From Eucommia ulmoides (Eukaryota > Streptophyta > Magnoliopsida > Garryales > Eucommiaceae): a stretch of DNA of 64,000 nucleotides. The notes below the pieces were generated by a model that ran no database searches, had not been told where the DNA came from, and was given only the letters and a program-made list of their open reading frames with translations. Positions 10,759 through 25,109 of this stretch are shown here, one piece after another. Positions within the stretch are counted from its first letter, which is position 1. Each line of letters opens with the position of its first letter. The position numbers and the translations under genes were made by a program. Where the stretch lies: NCBI GenBank assembly GCA_016647705.1, contig CM028330.1:49726897-49790896 (forward strand), given 5' to 3'.

Positions 10759-12156
10759 TGACGTGCCCCGATTTTTTGAAAGGAAAATGATATGAAAAAA
10801 TAACTAGCTTAAAAGAGAAGGAATTTTTTAAAGCGCTAGTTTTCTAAAAATAAATAAATAAAAAAAAATACGTAGGCCATTTTAAAAATAAAGAGTCGTC
10901 ACCTAGTATTGAATTTAAATGGTGTGCTAGGTCACCGACTTTTTAGAAAAAAATTTGAAAGGCTTAAGTTAAAATTGACTCCAAAACATGGTCAAACCAA
11001 ATATTCATTTAAAGAGCTTGGGGGTCAATTTTGCTCGGGAAAGCTGTTAGGCACCCCAAGACACCCATCTGAAAATGGTATCTAATATCTAATTAAATCC
11101 AATTAGTTTAGTTCAAACGTTTTATTTTATTTTAAAATATTTTGCTTCTTATAAAAGCTTTTTTTCAAATTAAGGCGAGACAAATTTTTGGTATTTTTTG
11201 GAATGTCCCCCCTCGGTATGACCTCTTATCAAATATTAAAAGATTTAATAAGGATGGTCTTCTTGGGGTGATTTTATGTATGTTTTTGAGAGATTTCTTT
11301 GATTTAAATGTGCAAATTAAAATATGTGAAAAAGTATGAAGGTATGTATGCAAATGCAAACGATAATATTGGACTAAGTGATATGAAGTTTTATTCACGC
11401 AAAAGTAATACCCTAAAAAAATTTATATGATTTTTATGCAAAAATTGTCCTAATTTAAGCATGTCAATACAAGTGATATGAATGTAGGAATGAATTAGAG
11501 AATTAGATGGATTAACGTGATTTTGCATGACACTGATTTGATTATTTAATATATATATGAAAATAGTGCAAGTATGTATACATGTCAGGACTAAACGAAA
11601 AGAAGCGACATGGATTTATGAATTTTAAAAGAATCTATATGTTTGAAATATAAAAAAGATGTAAGTGATGAAAGTGCCATAAACATGTCATCTAAATGAT
11701 ACAAGAAATAAATATGTATTATGAAAAAGTTAAAAGAAACTATATGAAATGGAATATATGAAAAAAAATGTAAGTGATGAAAGTGTCCTAAATATGTCGT
11801 CTGAATGATACAAGAAATAAATATACGAGATGGATGCAAATGATATTTATTTAAATTTGCCCAATTAATTCAAAGAAATCTTGACTTAAAATTTCTTCAA
11901 ATTCTATGAAGATGAGAATTGAGGGAGGATTACGAAAACAAATTTGTCGGAATTAATTTTTCCAAAACTTAAGCGGAATCCCACGAAAAGGTTTACCGAG
12001 GGAAGAGCTTTCATAAAACCAATCGTTTCTAAATTCCACTCTAGTTGGGAAATTAAAACGAGGTCACGAAAAACTTTCTCACAATTTATCGAATCGTCAA
12101 ATTCATCCTAAGGTTTGTAAGGATTAATTCCAACAAACTAAGATTTTATTATTATA

Positions 12157-12193
<37 letters not shown>

Positions 12194-13455
12194 GGTTTTT
12201 TGATAACGAGGAAAAAAATAAAATAAAAATAAAAAAATACAAAAAAATAAATAATGACGAAAAAATCCTTCACCTAATACTTGGGGATTAAGTTTAAGCA
12301 CGAGAAACACATCCCGGTGTTTTCATTGGATGACTTACTTTTTTTAGGTTTTTCTTTTAAGAATTGCAACAAATAAAAAGAATGTAAACATAAATAAATA
12401 AAAAAATAGCGAGATATGAATGTTCTTATCTAAACGCTCAAAGATTCAGATTGAGAATGGAGAACCTCATCTCGGTGTTTTCATCGAGTCATCGGACAAT
12501 TAAAAGAAATAAACTTGAAAGAATTTAAATTGTGAGAAAAAGAAATAAGCTAAAAAAAAAAAATTAAAGATAAAAAAAACATACTTGCTCTAAGCCAAGA
12601 ATTCCAATACTCGGGTTTTTTCTCTTTCGCAGACAGCTTTCTGAAAGGATTTTCGATAAGAATTACTCGTTTAGAGGTTGTTCCTCTCAAGTTTTGAATG
12701 AATAAACTATGAGGAGGAGAGTCCTATTTATAGGGAAAGATGGAGTGTAAAAATCACTTGGAAAACCTTAAAAATTAGGTCTGACCGCCTAAACTCAGTC
12801 CAAGTTGGACTGAGAAAGGGTAAAATTGAAAAAAAAGACAAAAATAAGGCTCTAGGGTTCTGGGCGTGTGAAGTCACTTGCCCACTTCAACGCCCTTTTT
12901 AGTGGCTAACATGTGGCGTGGGGGACCCGCCACTCTCTTGTTTTTTCACTTTGTTTTGGGTCTTGAAGCGCTGAGAAAGGCGACTGACGAGGCAGGGAAG
13001 GGACCCACTTTTCCTAACTTTTCTCGACTGAATGGGTAGTGGGACCCATACTTTACTTTATCTTTCTTCTCGTGGTTGGACATGTGGCAGGTGGGACCAA
13101 TTTCCTCTCTTTCTTTCTCTCTATCTCTCATCTCTTTTTCACCCGAGTAGTGGGTCCCCTATCATCTCATTTCCTTACTATTTTTCTCCCCTCTTTCCTC
13201 TTCTCTCTCTTTCGGTTGATTAAGGTGGCCCCACCCTCTTTCTCTCTCTTCTACTTTCTCTCTCTTCCCTCTTTCCTCAATTTCAATTTTACTCAACTCC
13301 TTTTACTTTTCTTTCAATGTTACCCCCTTTTCTTTTATAGCTGTTTTTTCTTCCATTTTCTTTTACTTTTTTTTTTATTTTGTATTTTCTAAAAAAAGTA
13401 AAATATAAAATAAAGTATAAAATTTTTGTAGGGCAGTCAAAATACCTTGTCTACA
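10759..13455 (+). mobile_element. solo LTR (LTR family B) inside the Tat-like Gypsy body
   Basis: Runs from TGACGTGCCCCG to GTCTACA. Gypsy RT and RNase H similarity flanks it on both sides, which fixes the insertion. Flanks GCAAT and ACAAC are a decayed 5-bp duplication (two transitions). It carries the gtcgtcacctagtattgaat and ggtgtgctaggtcacc block and a tgttaggcaccccaagacac block, both also present in the LTR piece at 24001-24440. A TATA-like ctatttataggg lies near 12726 in plus orientation. Poly-T at about 12160-12191 and a T/C-rich tract at 13100-13380 belong to it. Confidence 0.75.
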
Positions 13456-16400
13456 ACAACATTACACTCCTCTCGTTCTATTTTCTACTAAACTCATTTC
13501 TTAGTAGCGTGAACATCAGTTCACAAGTCGCAATTAACTAAGAGATAAATCGAGCAATGAAGTGTACTCTTCTAAGGAAGTCGCGATCTCATTTTCTGTT
13601 CTTGGTGTTGATATTTCTATTATGGCTTTGGTATTGGTTGGATCAATTTCAATACCCTAACGGTTCTCCATAAAGACTAACAATTTTCCTGATATCACCT
13701 TGAACACGCATTTGGCCTGGTTAAGCTTTAGCTAGAACTTTCGCAGATGGTCAAATGTTTTCTTCAAGTGTTCTAAGTGATCTTCTTTTTCTCTGGATTT
13801 TACAATCATATCGTCCACATAAACTTCCATTCTTTATGAATCATATCATAGAAAAATGTTGTTATGGCCCTTTGGTAAGTTTCCTTGGCGTTCTTAAGTC
13901 CAAAAGGCATGGTTTTGTAGTAAAACATACCCCATGGCATGATGAATATGGTTTTATGCTAATTTTCTTCGTTGACTAAGATTTGATTATATCCGTAGAC
14001 CTCATCCACAAAGGATAAAATTCTGCAATTGGCGATAATGTCCAAGATGATGTGGATATTTGGCAGAGAGAAGTTATCTTTTGGACTCTCCCTATTTAGA
14101 CCTTGATAATCAACACAGACCCAAATATTGCCTTATTTATTGGGTACTGACTCTATATTGCTCAACCATTCACAATACGTGCAAACTTCAATTAGGTGTG
14201 CGTCCAACTACTTTATAATTTCTTCTCTAACTTTTAAATTGATGTTTGGCCTAATTTTCTGGAGGTTTTGCTTAATTAGCTTGATGCCTTCTTTGATGGG
14301 AAGCTTGTACGTCACGATATTAGTCGCCAGTCCTACTACGTTGTCATAAATACAAGCAAATACATCCTTGTAGTCCTTTAACAAGCTATCAGATCTTATC
14401 TTTCTCGGTCACTTAATGATTTCCTAATCTTAGTCTCTTTCTAATTCTCTGGGTCCCCCAAATTCACAATCTATGTTTCTCCTTGGCTAGGAATCAATTA
14501 ATCTTCAAATTATTCTAAGGCTCTTTGGATTTCTTCGTTGTTTTCAGGAATAGGGTTGTCTTCTGTTTCGATTTCCATTTTCCTTGTCTAGATTGTACTC
14601 TTTAAAAAAAATATTTTCATTATTATATGAATTATGTACGGATGTACTTGGACACCTGAAATGTAAACATAAAGTCTGATTTTAAATATGATATTTTCTT
14701 AGTATAACCGTATTTCATTATAGAATAGAAATTGTAAAAACAAAAAGCCTAAGGATACTTTCAACTGTCCGTTGGCTAGCCAGACGAAAGATGAGGCTAC
14801 AACTCCCTAATTACCATAGCTCTCGGTGCACTGGGATTGGGTGAGCTTCCCAGGTGCCAAGATTTCTTGCTAACTTTGCTTTTATGACAACATTTCATTC
14901 ACTATCCTCATTTTTAAGGATCCCACAGGCTAAACATTTCAACCATGGCACTGGCGGGCTAAATCTGGAGTATTTCAGGATTAACACGAATTCAGGCTTG
15001 GCTTTATTTTTCTCTTTCTTGGATTGGGCTATACTGGCGGCGAACAAAAAATTAACTCGAATATAGGAGATCACCCTGGTCTTTTGTTCTTGGGATTGGT
15101 GGTCATAACTCTCTTTTCGATTCGGAACGTACCCCTCCCCATGGGTATCTTGTTTCTTTTTTTTTTTTTTTTATCTTAGGCAGGGGTTGTATCCCTAGTT
15201 CACTTTTACCAAGTCCTTTTTTTGGGGTCGAAGTTCATGGCATACAGGTGAGTGGCAATTATGATCATGGCGGCGAGTAATCTGGGTACCGGCAATGGAT
15301 ATCCACGGATATAAGAGGCGTTAGCGATGTCAAAGGCCTAGACGGATGCCACTTGTTCGATTTGCTCGGCTATAACTACCGGAGCGGCTAAGGATTGATA
15401 GATGGCATGGTCTTCTTTGGGTTGAATAGTTATAAGCGGCTAGTATGTTTAGGACGTGTAGGTTCGCTTGGAAAGTGATTGGACCTATGGTAATTGGCAC
15501 CATAACTTCTTCCATAGAATTTTTTTTTTCCTCACCATCAACGGCTCAGATGGTTATAGCGGTAACTCAGATTTAGTCTTCGTCGATCCCTATCTTCTTA
15601 AGCGTACTTAGAGGGTAAATGTTCAGTGTCACGATCTATTATTCACAAGGAATCAAGACAGGATGAAGTCCTTGTATTATACTGATATATTGAGCGACTT
15701 GATATGCCCGATCCTGTCAGATAGTATCTCGTCTCCGGTGAACATCACGAGGTTGGTGCTAAGGATGTTTTCCACTATGTTAGCAAAGTGATCCTTGGAT
15801 ATGGTGCTTGGTACGTAGGCCTCATTAAGGACTTTTACCAGGGCATTCCCATGAAATTTTGCTTAGTTGTTCGACAAAATTAAATATTTCATATTTTTTA
15901 CTACCTTTATGAATTATTGGATTTCCTCCTCGGTTATCGGTTTCTTAGGTACCTCCTTGGGTTCTTTATCGGGTACTTTCAACAAGTCTAGTGCGGTAAA
16001 GACCTTTCTACTCCAGGAAATCCCTCCAACTTCCCCTACTTAACCTTTTGTCCTAGCTAGCATGCTGGCTTTTATAGTGGTGGAGTAATTCCAAGGTAAT
16101 TCTTTCGAGTTCTTTACTAGTTCTTACTTTGATACCTCAAACACTAGCACTGTTTCGGGTTTGATAGCTATCTTTGTTTGGAAGACCTACGGTTGTATTG
16201 TAAAACTAGAGACTTTCGAGTCCACATCCTCTCGGGGTCAATTTGCATGAATCTGCAATCAACTCTATTGACCTCATACTCTTCTTCCAACCAAGTGTCA
16301 TACCTCTGATTAGAGTTGGCCTCTACTGGAGTAGCATTGTTAATCCACCACAACTCACTGGGAGTTTTTTTTAGACACCAACGTGGTCTGGGGAATGGCT

Positions 16401-17443
16401 CGATTGGTGCTGGTTGGTTGAGATCCACCCTCTTGCCGAACTCATTCTAAAATGGTGAGAATATTCTTCTTGGTTTTGGGGAAGGCAATAAGTTTGTACT
16501 TGGCCAAACATGTTGACTATTTTAGTAACATTTTCTCCTAAAGTGCTTATTTATCCCAATATTTGGTCTATTTCTTCTTGGTTTTGGGATCTCTTTTCTT
16601 TCTCTTCTACTTCTTCTATGTCTACTTCAATTATCGGATCCTTTTATTTGCCATCTTCTTTTTTAGGTACTTCTTTGAAATCACTTTCCCAACTAGTAGG
16701 AGTAATTGGATGATTATCCTTTCCCAAAAGGGAAATGAAAGGTCTACCTTGTAGGACTTAGAGTGATTTCCAGATTTTACACATACTACCTCGGGTGGCT
16801 CGATCAGTTCTCCATATTCCTGGGTCTACTTTGAGATCAGTCTTGCCCAATCATGTTGATGGTTGGGGTTAGGTCTTTATGTTTCGGAAGTAGGTTTTGC
16901 TGACAATTTGGTCGAGTTGCTTCTCTATCTTTTTTAGGAAAAATATTACCTTAGCTTGTATAAGATCTTCTATCTAGTGCCTTAGGTTGTAACCGTTGTC
17001 GATATGATGACCAACTACTTCAAAATAATAGGCGCAGAACTGGTTGGGCTTGTAATTTGGTCTTTGGGTGTTTAGGCGAATTTGAGGGATTGGTGTGAGC
17101 ATTTTGTTCTTGACACTTTCCTCGAAGATTTGAGAGAGAGAGATATGAGTAGAGGGGTGAATTTTCTTTGTGGGCGATTAGGTCTTAAGTTTTTTCGATT
17201 CAAGGGAAGGTGGGGGGTAGAGCATTGTAGAGAGTTCGATGTGGGTAGGGGTTGTATACTAGTGCTTGAAATGGCGCAAACCAGGGTGATTTTTGAATCT
17301 GTAGGATTTAAGCCTGATATCTTAGGAGATTGTGATGTTGGTAATTATAATGCGATGGGGTGTTCTACTAATTCTTTGGCTTTGGCCAACAATTGCTACC
17401 TCAGGATTTTTTTTCCTAGGAGGAGCTAACTTTTTGGTCTTAC

Positions 17444-19177
17444 TATCACATCCCACCTCAGACCCCACGCCTGAGGCTCGACGTGACCTCGAATAGCTTA
17501 CCAATAACAAATATACACTAACTGACACTTGACATAGATTTAAAAAAAATAAAAAATTACCAACTCAAAATCCAATGATTAAACCTACCCAACTATTAAC
17601 AAAACTACAAAAAGTCTGAACTACTTTTTTCCAACAACTGTCCTAATAGTCTCAAAAGCCATACTACCCTCTAACTTTATCTAACACCAATGGTGAACCC
17701 GTCTCTAATTAGAGTACGTGAGACAAAATATGTTAACAGTGTACTGTTTTCATAATATAAAAATAATTTATGGATCAAGTACATTTATCGGAATCCACCT
17801 TCCAAAACAGAAGTATAGCCACAATGAGCAGTATCAAAATTCCACAGATATCATCATAATAAAATAATTAAATTTAAATAAACTAATCAACTTACTTTTA
17901 TATAATAAAATACTACACACATATTTTTCTACTAGCCATAGGATCGTTTACCTCACGATCGAAATTTATAATTGTACCGTAACCTATATCATTAGGCAAT
18001 CTAAGGTTGTTAGTGTTAGGGCCATTAAATATCTCCAATGGTAGGAGCATACACAAGGTAAAAACCACCATATCATACTGATAATCAACAACAACAATAT
18101 TTATCAACTACCTGCACGACTTGTCCTTCTATTAGGTCACAATACACCCGTAGGACAATGCCCTCCTGTCGGGTCACAACACAATATCCTACAGGGCATG
18201 TTCTCTTATTAGGACCAACAACATCATGTAGGACATGTCATCCTGTCGGGACCATACTATGGTATAGTAGGACAATAATAAAAATCACTTTCCACATTTA
18301 ACATTTTACTTGATCCCTTTAACGATATAAAATAGTCCATTTTGATAGATCTTAACTTTTCCATAATTTAGTATGAAAAAATAATTTGGTAATTTACATA
18401 GAAAATAATACACTGACCTCGATAATTGCACGATTATTACGCTATTGCCGTAATATTGACATAGTTGGTGTCACCTGAGAACCTAACAAACGATATGACC
18501 CAAATTAAAAATTTATCTACATTAATCTAATATGAAATGTATTGCGTGAAATGCGTGACACTAAAGTAAAATATTTCTCATCCCCAAATTTTTCTTATTA
18601 TATGATATTTATTAAAATTAAATGCCCTACTTTTTAATATAACATTAATTGCATAAGTAAAATATTATAATTTTGTTTACAAAATTTATCCATGAATAAT
18701 TTTCTTATAGAAAAATATTAACTGACTATTTAAAACAGTACTAAGCAATGAAATATCAAAAATATCATTTTAATAAAATTTAATTTTTATTTTATTTTAA
18801 ATTAAATTCTTCATAATTTAAATATAAATCAAATGTATACACACACACACACACTTAAACTATGAAGAATTCTTGATAATTTATATATGTAGATATATAC
18901 TTAAACTAAAAATAAAAATAAAAAAGAAATGAAAGTTACCTTGTTAAATGCTAATAAATAAGAGAGGGAGAGAGAGAGGGAGATAATACAAAGGAGAAAG
19001 AGAAAATCAAGAGAAAAAATCAAAAAGAAAAGAAAAGCATCATCTATATCAAGAGAGAAAGAGAGAGAATAGACTAAAGATAAGCCTCGTCATTTTTTTT
19101 CTATGCACAAGACACATGTGCAAGTGTTACACACAATGATGCATGTGTTGTCTTCTTTGCGAAGAGGACAACACATT

Positions 19178-19211
<34 letters not shown>

Positions 19212-19505
19212 AATATATATTATTAATATTTATACCAACTACACCTTCTAGAATAAAGAAAATAGTAATTACATGCCAAAAATCTTAAAATTATATTTCA
19301 AATAACATAATAATCCCTAAATTTTTAAAAACCAAAATTTAAATCAACATTTAACCACCCAAATTTCTTAAAACCAAATCTATAAATACCATAATAACTC
19401 CTAAAAATTTTAATGTAAAATTTAAATGACACAATAGATCCCATTATTTTCTAAATGTTTTAAAATGCAATTAGAAATATGCACAAGCAAAAATTGGGCC
19501 TTACA
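17444..19505 (-). mobile_element. solo LTR, Tekay/del-like family (copy L1)
   Basis: Plus-strand left end TATCACATCCCACC and right end GGGCCTTACA correspond to TGTAAG...GTGTGAcA ends read on the minus strand, as in the copies at 24441-26803 and 50604-52366. Gypsy gag similarity lies on both sides. Flanks CTTAC and CTCAT are a poor 5-bp duplication differing by transitions. Contains the family's hairpin units (18110-18260), the block tactagccataggatcgttt (about 17931-17950) and (AC)n at 18839-18854. Confidence 0.75.
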
Positions 19506-20775
19506 CTCATTATCAAATGGATTTTGTATTCTACCAGTTTGAATGTCTTCTTCCACATCTCCTCGGAGTATTATATCAGAGAACGGGCCATTCAAAGTGT
19601 TGTGAAGAGGTTCATAGTACGTGTGAGACTAGGCCTAGACAAACATTTGGACTATTTTGGATTCTTTCATAGGTGGTACTAGTTGTATTGCTCTGTCTCT
19701 CAAACAAACGATAAACTCTCGAAAAATGTACCATTTTTTCTAGTCAACATTCGGAGAGATATTTTGTCGGGTGAGATTCTCCAGTTATATCCGTACTAAT
19801 CGCAAAATACCCTGACTATGTTAAGTAATGTCTTCCGTTTTTCTTGTTCTATGGTTCTATACCATCGGGCGGCTGACCCACTCCAATGATTGTTGGAAAA
19901 GTTGGATAGCCAAAGCTTTGTTGTGGATATAATCCCCTATCTCATTTTTGTACCTCTAAATATTAAAATTTGGGCATCCTGATCTCTCATTTTTTGTAGG
20001 ATTAAGCATAGTAAAATTATCCAGGAATTTTACCTAGGGTACCAAAGATAGCCCAATGTATTGGGCATCGATTGTGGACTATCCTTTCTTTACTTTTATG
20101 AGCTCTTTATCCATTTGTTGTAGTTTCTTGGTTAACAACGAGGTCTTTTTGGACTACTCTTTTACTTCCCTTTCGATACAATCGATTGCTTCTGGGTTGA
20201 CCAGGCTACGGGTAGCAGGTGCAATAGAGGGTGAACCTGGGTTAACCATGGTTTGGGCAGTTTGTGGTTCTGATGTCGAATGTTCTGCAGGAGGATTGAT
20301 TCTTCAATAACTGGGCTAGGGCCTAAAAAACAGGAGGGCTGATGTAGTGTTGCTAGTTCGACTAGATTTGGCGTTTGGACAGAGGTTATAGTGTTCTGCT
20401 GAGACTGACAGAGTTACTGTAGTATTTCTGTCATTTGGCCGATGACCCCTTTCAATGAAATCATGTTTTCCCTTAATTGGGTTACCTCAGTAGGTCCATG
20501 CAATCTCTCCTCGATGTCTTCAATTGGGACAAACTATTGTAGTTGGGCACGAGTGCGAATCGGGGAATGGGAGACGAGAGTCTTTCTACATGGAGCAATT
20601 TTCCTTATTTAGAAAGAATAGGGTTAGTATCATAGTTTTCAAGAGGTATTTGGAATTAATCCTGACGTAGGTGGTGCGAGATTTATTTTTTTCCTAAGAT
20701 AACCATACTGAAATTTTGACATGATTACCCCGACAAGCAGAGAATCTGTCAAGATCACTGATTTGGTGTCACTTT

Positions 20776-23005
20776 TGTTGAATCGAAGGTTTTGATGACC
20801 AATTAAGCATTGATATTTTTTGTGGAACTAATGGTTTTATTGAGTGTTTAAGATTTAAAGTTCTATGTTTTATTTTTTTAAGAAGAAGAATCGTTGAAGA
20901 AAAAGAAGAATCGTTGAAGAAAATATAAAGGGTGCAAGATAAATATGATGGAGACATAAAGAATTTTGAAGACGCTGAAGATAACTAGGTGAAAACAACG
21001 CTTTAGTTATATACTTTTAATGTAACCCAAAGTAGGATTACACATATTAGTTAAAATGAATTATCTTTTGTGTGTCTTGATAAGAAGTGATAAAATTAAG
21101 CTCCTAAAATGAGATTTTTATGTGCTTCTTTTGTGAAATGGTTTTGATAAATAACCTAAATGAAAAATATATTTTAAAATGTAAAATGTTAAGTTTTCGA
21201 GCTAATTTAGTTAACTGGAAAAAGGGTTCAGTCGACTTATCAAAATAGTGTATTTTGGGAGTAGAAATAGAGACATACTGATCCAACTTGGTCAATCGAG
21301 AAAAAAAGTCGATCAACCAATTGCAAAATTAGCTGAAATGAGTAAAGGTAGGAGGTCTCTGATTGATTCGGTCAACTGACGGGTTAGGGTTGGTTAACCG
21401 AATGAAACAAGTGCCAAATTGGAAGATTTGGAAATGCTACTAATCGTGCTGGTCAAACAACCATGTGGGTCGGTCAACCAACAGGCATTAAGGCCAATGA
21501 CTAATTAAGCCTTTGGCAGTAGAGGGTCGACCGAAGGCAGGCGTCGGTCAACCGACGAGTTCTATCAACAACTTTACTGTTTTGATTTCTTGGATAAATC
21601 TATCCATTTTTTTCTGATATCAAGGGATGTTTTTAAGGGGTTTTGAATTAATTTCGTGAACTACAAAGTAATATGTGATCCCTAATGATTAGGTCCACAT
21701 ATTTTAATATTCTCTTAATTAAAATGATTTAATTCTTCCTATCCTTATGGATTGCTAATTGAAAAGGTTTTTTGGGACCAAATGAACATTTCAAAGAGTA
21801 TTTTTAAATGAAACATACCTATTTTGATAGGGTATGATATATGGGGTCTTAAGATTTCATTTTATGACATATCTTTAAAAAACTAGTCGTTGGAGGCGTA
21901 GTGCTAAGTCTATTTAAGTAGACCTACGAGATTGAGCATAATAACGTCAAGAACAACAGTTTTAAGCTTTTCTAAGAGTGAATATATTTTTGAGATTTCT
22001 ATGAGGTATTATCCTCAAAATTCTTGATTTAAAGCATTTGTTGTTTGTGTCACCGGTTTGAGTTCTAATTGCGAAATCATTCTAGTCTTCGGTGTTTTCC
22101 CGTGAGATCCTTCCAAGTCTTTTTATTTGCTTTCTAAGATTTATATATTGATTGCTTGATTAAGGATTGTTTAAAAAATTATTTTGAACTTAAAGTCTTG
22201 AAAATATTTTAAATGGTTTTTACTTGATTATCTGATGACGTGCTTACTTTGTGTTACCTACTTTATTATTTAATCAAATTTAATTTACCTCACATTGTAT
22301 CTATGAGGTAGTAATTATTCGGACAATTAATTAAGTATATTTGTATTGAGGTGGTAGAAGCTTCTTGTGGAAAAAACCTACAATTTTTTGTATTTATGAG
22401 TTTTAGAGTATTAGACATGTTTAGGACGATGTCTAGTAAGGGTAGTTAGGGTTTCAGATTTTTTCCTGTGAAAAAAAGTTAGGGTTTGATCTTTGTCTTA
22501 CAAAAATGTTAGGTTATTATTTTCCCTTGAAAAAAAACTAAGTTTTGATTTTTACTGTAATTGAATTAAAGAGTGATTATAAAAGTTCGTCCTAAACCTG
22601 TGAAAATGATAAGTGAAAGAGTGGTAGGTTGATTTTTAGCCTGTGAAAATAATCAGGATTGGTAAAGGTTGATTTTAAGCTTGTGAAATACTCGAGAATT
22701 GTAAGAGTTTGGTTCATACTTGGTATAGGAATCAAATGGTTTAGTGGATTGCGAATCTCTATGGAGCTCGAGGGACTGGACGTAGGTAAGAATAGCTTGC
22801 CGAATCAGGATAAATTCTCATTTGCTGCATTGTTTATTTTTCTATATTATGTTTGGGTGTGAATTTAAAATTAAACATATTTCCGCTGCGTATCAAGATA
22901 ATAATTGATTCAAAGAAATTGATTATTTATGCTTAAAGGACTTAATTGGTTAAATTTTTGTAACTACCCAATTTACCCCCTATTAGGTAGCTCTTTGGTC
23001 GAATG
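20776..23005 (+). mobile_element. R1 LTR-like repeat, copy 1 (probable solo LTR)
   Basis: Starts TGTTGAATCG and ends near GGTCGAATG, with a perfect 5-bp duplication ACTTT (20771-20775 and 23006-23010). About 2.2 kb with no coding similarity. Shares with the other R1 copies an opening that includes ttttgatga and a nearby atggttttattgag block, GTCAACCGAC-type palindromes (21230-21560), a TATA-like tctatttaagtagacctac near 21910, and the closing acccaatttaccccctatta. Its size, ends and duplication fit a solo LTR of a long-LTR element (inferred; no internal region is present). Confidence 0.75.
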
Positions 23006-23010
23006 ACTTT

Positions 23011-24000
23011 GACTTGGGATTAAATATGAATCTAGTTTTAGTCCCTTTGCCACTATCGATTTGAAAATAAATAACAAGGCTTTGGATTCGTACGAAATTA
23101 CATCTCTGGGTCATAAACAGCATCATATAGAGAAGATAAGGATTTTCATTTACCCCGTATGGCTTGTTTATTAGTTATGTTTTTGAAAACGATTTTTGAC
23201 TTTTGAACAAGCACACAAAATGTGGGAGGAATTTAAAATTCTTATGTTGGCTTTTCCGTTCTTTGTCTATCCTAAGGATTTCCTTTTGTCTAAATCCAAG
23301 GCATAAATAGGTAAAACTAAATATACAAAACAAAATGAGGTTTCTCTCCCTAAACAGTGTCCTATAAAGGGTTTTGGTAGCATTCTTTCATAGGCTTACT
23401 ATATGAGGTTCACAACTTCTACTAGAACATCCTAGAAAGACTCGATTCCCAGATCTTCATACCTCTGGCGTTCTAAAGGAACATCCATCGTTGGTTAGTA
23501 ATCTAAGTGAATTGAGTTTTGGAACCAGTCTTGCGGATGAACCGCGCGGCCTATAACCTCCTATCAACCTCTTTTCTAATCCTACAAGTTTTTGAAACCA
23601 AACCCGACGGGTGAAACGCTCGGTTTAGCTTCTACTATCAACCTCCTTCGAGGTTTATGATTTGAGATATAATATGGATGCATATGCAATTTGTACTTGT
23701 GCCTTGAAGAGAGTTACAACATATGCAATACAAAGTAGTAAATAAAGTGCGAGATATAAAAAAAATGAAATACAAAAAATAAAGAACGAAATGTAAACTA
23801 GGAAATAAACACACCCGAACACCCTTATATGCATGCATATTATCAACTATAAAATGAAAATAATTTAATGGAAAAAAGAATATAATTTTATTTTTAACAA
23901 AGGGGAACTTTTATTTTAAAACTGAAAAACATATTTTTGACTTAATTTTAATTTAGATTTATTTAAACTCCAACTAGGCTTGACCTTCTAAAGTCCCCAG
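23011..24000. other. unassigned AT-rich stretch between LTR-type repeats
   Basis: No gene recognised. Two loosely similar segments (ccgcgcggcctataacctcc near 23541 and gaaacgctcggtttagcttc near 23611) suggest a short internal duplication. Probably retroelement-derived like its surroundings, but I found no diagnostic motif. Confidence 0.35.
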
Positions 24001-24440
24001 TGACGCACCCCCCCACAAAAAAACATCGTATGTGTTATGTTAATCCCGTTTATTTTTGAAAGAAAACTTATCATTTTTTTAAATCCTTTTGGATAAACTT
24101 ATAATTTTGAAATACAATTTAGGGGCTTTTATAGGCGCTGGTTTTGAAATAGTCTTTTGGGTCAAGTTTTATCTAAAAACAATAGAATCGCCACCTAGTA
24201 TTGGGTTAAATGGTGTGCTAGATCACTGGGATCTTTGAAATTCATTTTTCTTTTGAAATGGACCTATAGTTGACACGAAATAGTTTTGTTCTTAACTAGA
24301 GTATTCTTTAAGGTTCGGGGATCGTTTATGCTCGGGGAAGGTGTTAGGCACTCCTAGACACCCGTCTAAAAATGATACCTAAGTTTAAATAAACATCTTA
24401 ATTAAAACAAGTCCAAGTAATATTTTTTCGGTTCGCTTAT
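24001..24440 (+). mobile_element. 5' fragment of an LTR of family B
   Basis: Begins TGACGCACCCCCC and shares the block tcgccacctagtattgggtt, then aatggtgtgctagatcac, and gaaggtgttaggcactcct with the solo LTR at 10759-13455 (same orientation). It is cut at 24440, where the Tekay-like LTR begins, so it was the older sequence. The LTR-like DNA at 39514-41384 might be its displaced remainder; this is unproven. Confidence 0.6.
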
Positions 24441-25109
24441 TGTCACACCCCCACCCTGGGCCCCTACTGCCCAAGGCCGGGCGTGACGTCCTCTCGACCC
24501 AACCTAACCAAACATCTATATATATATATACTCACGTATACCACTATCAATTTTTTTTCCAAAAATATATATTTACACATTTCAAATTTTCCAAAAATAT
24601 ATATATTTACACATTTCAAAAATTTGGGAACACCCCGGTCCTAAATAATTACAACAAAAATCACAAAAAGGCTGAACCTCCTACAGTTCGCATTTGACCG
24701 GCCCACCTCCAAAATGACACTACCTCCGGACTCTACCTAGTGTCAGTAGTAGACCCACTCCTAGCTGCGGTACCTCAAACCAAATATTTTATCGGTGTAC
24801 TGTCTTCTTAATACAAAAACATATTATGGATCAAGCATAATTATTAAACACCCCGTTTCAAAATATAATATCATATAATCGCATATCATACTGGAATCAA
24901 TTTCCACTGTCATCAAAGTAATAAAATAATAAATTTAAATCAACCAATCCAGGTAGTTCATTGTAAAGTGAAATATCGCACACATCCTTTCCTACTAGCC
25001 ATATGATCGTTTCATCTCACGATCGGGAGTTACGACGGTACTGTAATATGTACAACTGTGCCATCTAATGTGACTATCAGTGCCAATGCCATTTAATATC
25101 CCCAATGGT

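Larger units (their letters stand above)
10030..20770 (-). mobile_element. Ty3/Gypsy retrotransposon body, Tat/Ogre-like, decayed and interrupted
   Basis: Minus-strand similarity in the expected order from right to left: gag (about 19511-20700; e.g. FREFIVCLRDRAIQLVPPMK), gag zinc-type region (about 16860-17060), protease (15330-15515; MVPITIGPITFQANLHVLN), reverse transcriptase (about 13570-14300; VCVDYQGLN with FGLK), and RNase H (10050-10523; YVTQKAVKGQVI, WKMYFDGARNS). Tat/Ogre assignment rests on the VCVDYRDLNRASPKDDFPLP-type RT and YVTQKxVKG-type RNase H known for that lineage. It is heavily broken (many breaks in every domain). Solo LTRs at 10759-13455 and 17444-19505 are inserted in it. 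I could not assign its own LTRs with confidence. Confidence 0.85.

Noticed and set aside
17082-17429. A 115-codon plus-strand open frame
   Set aside because: Lies antisense to Gypsy gag sequence; no recognisable domain and no supporting signals.
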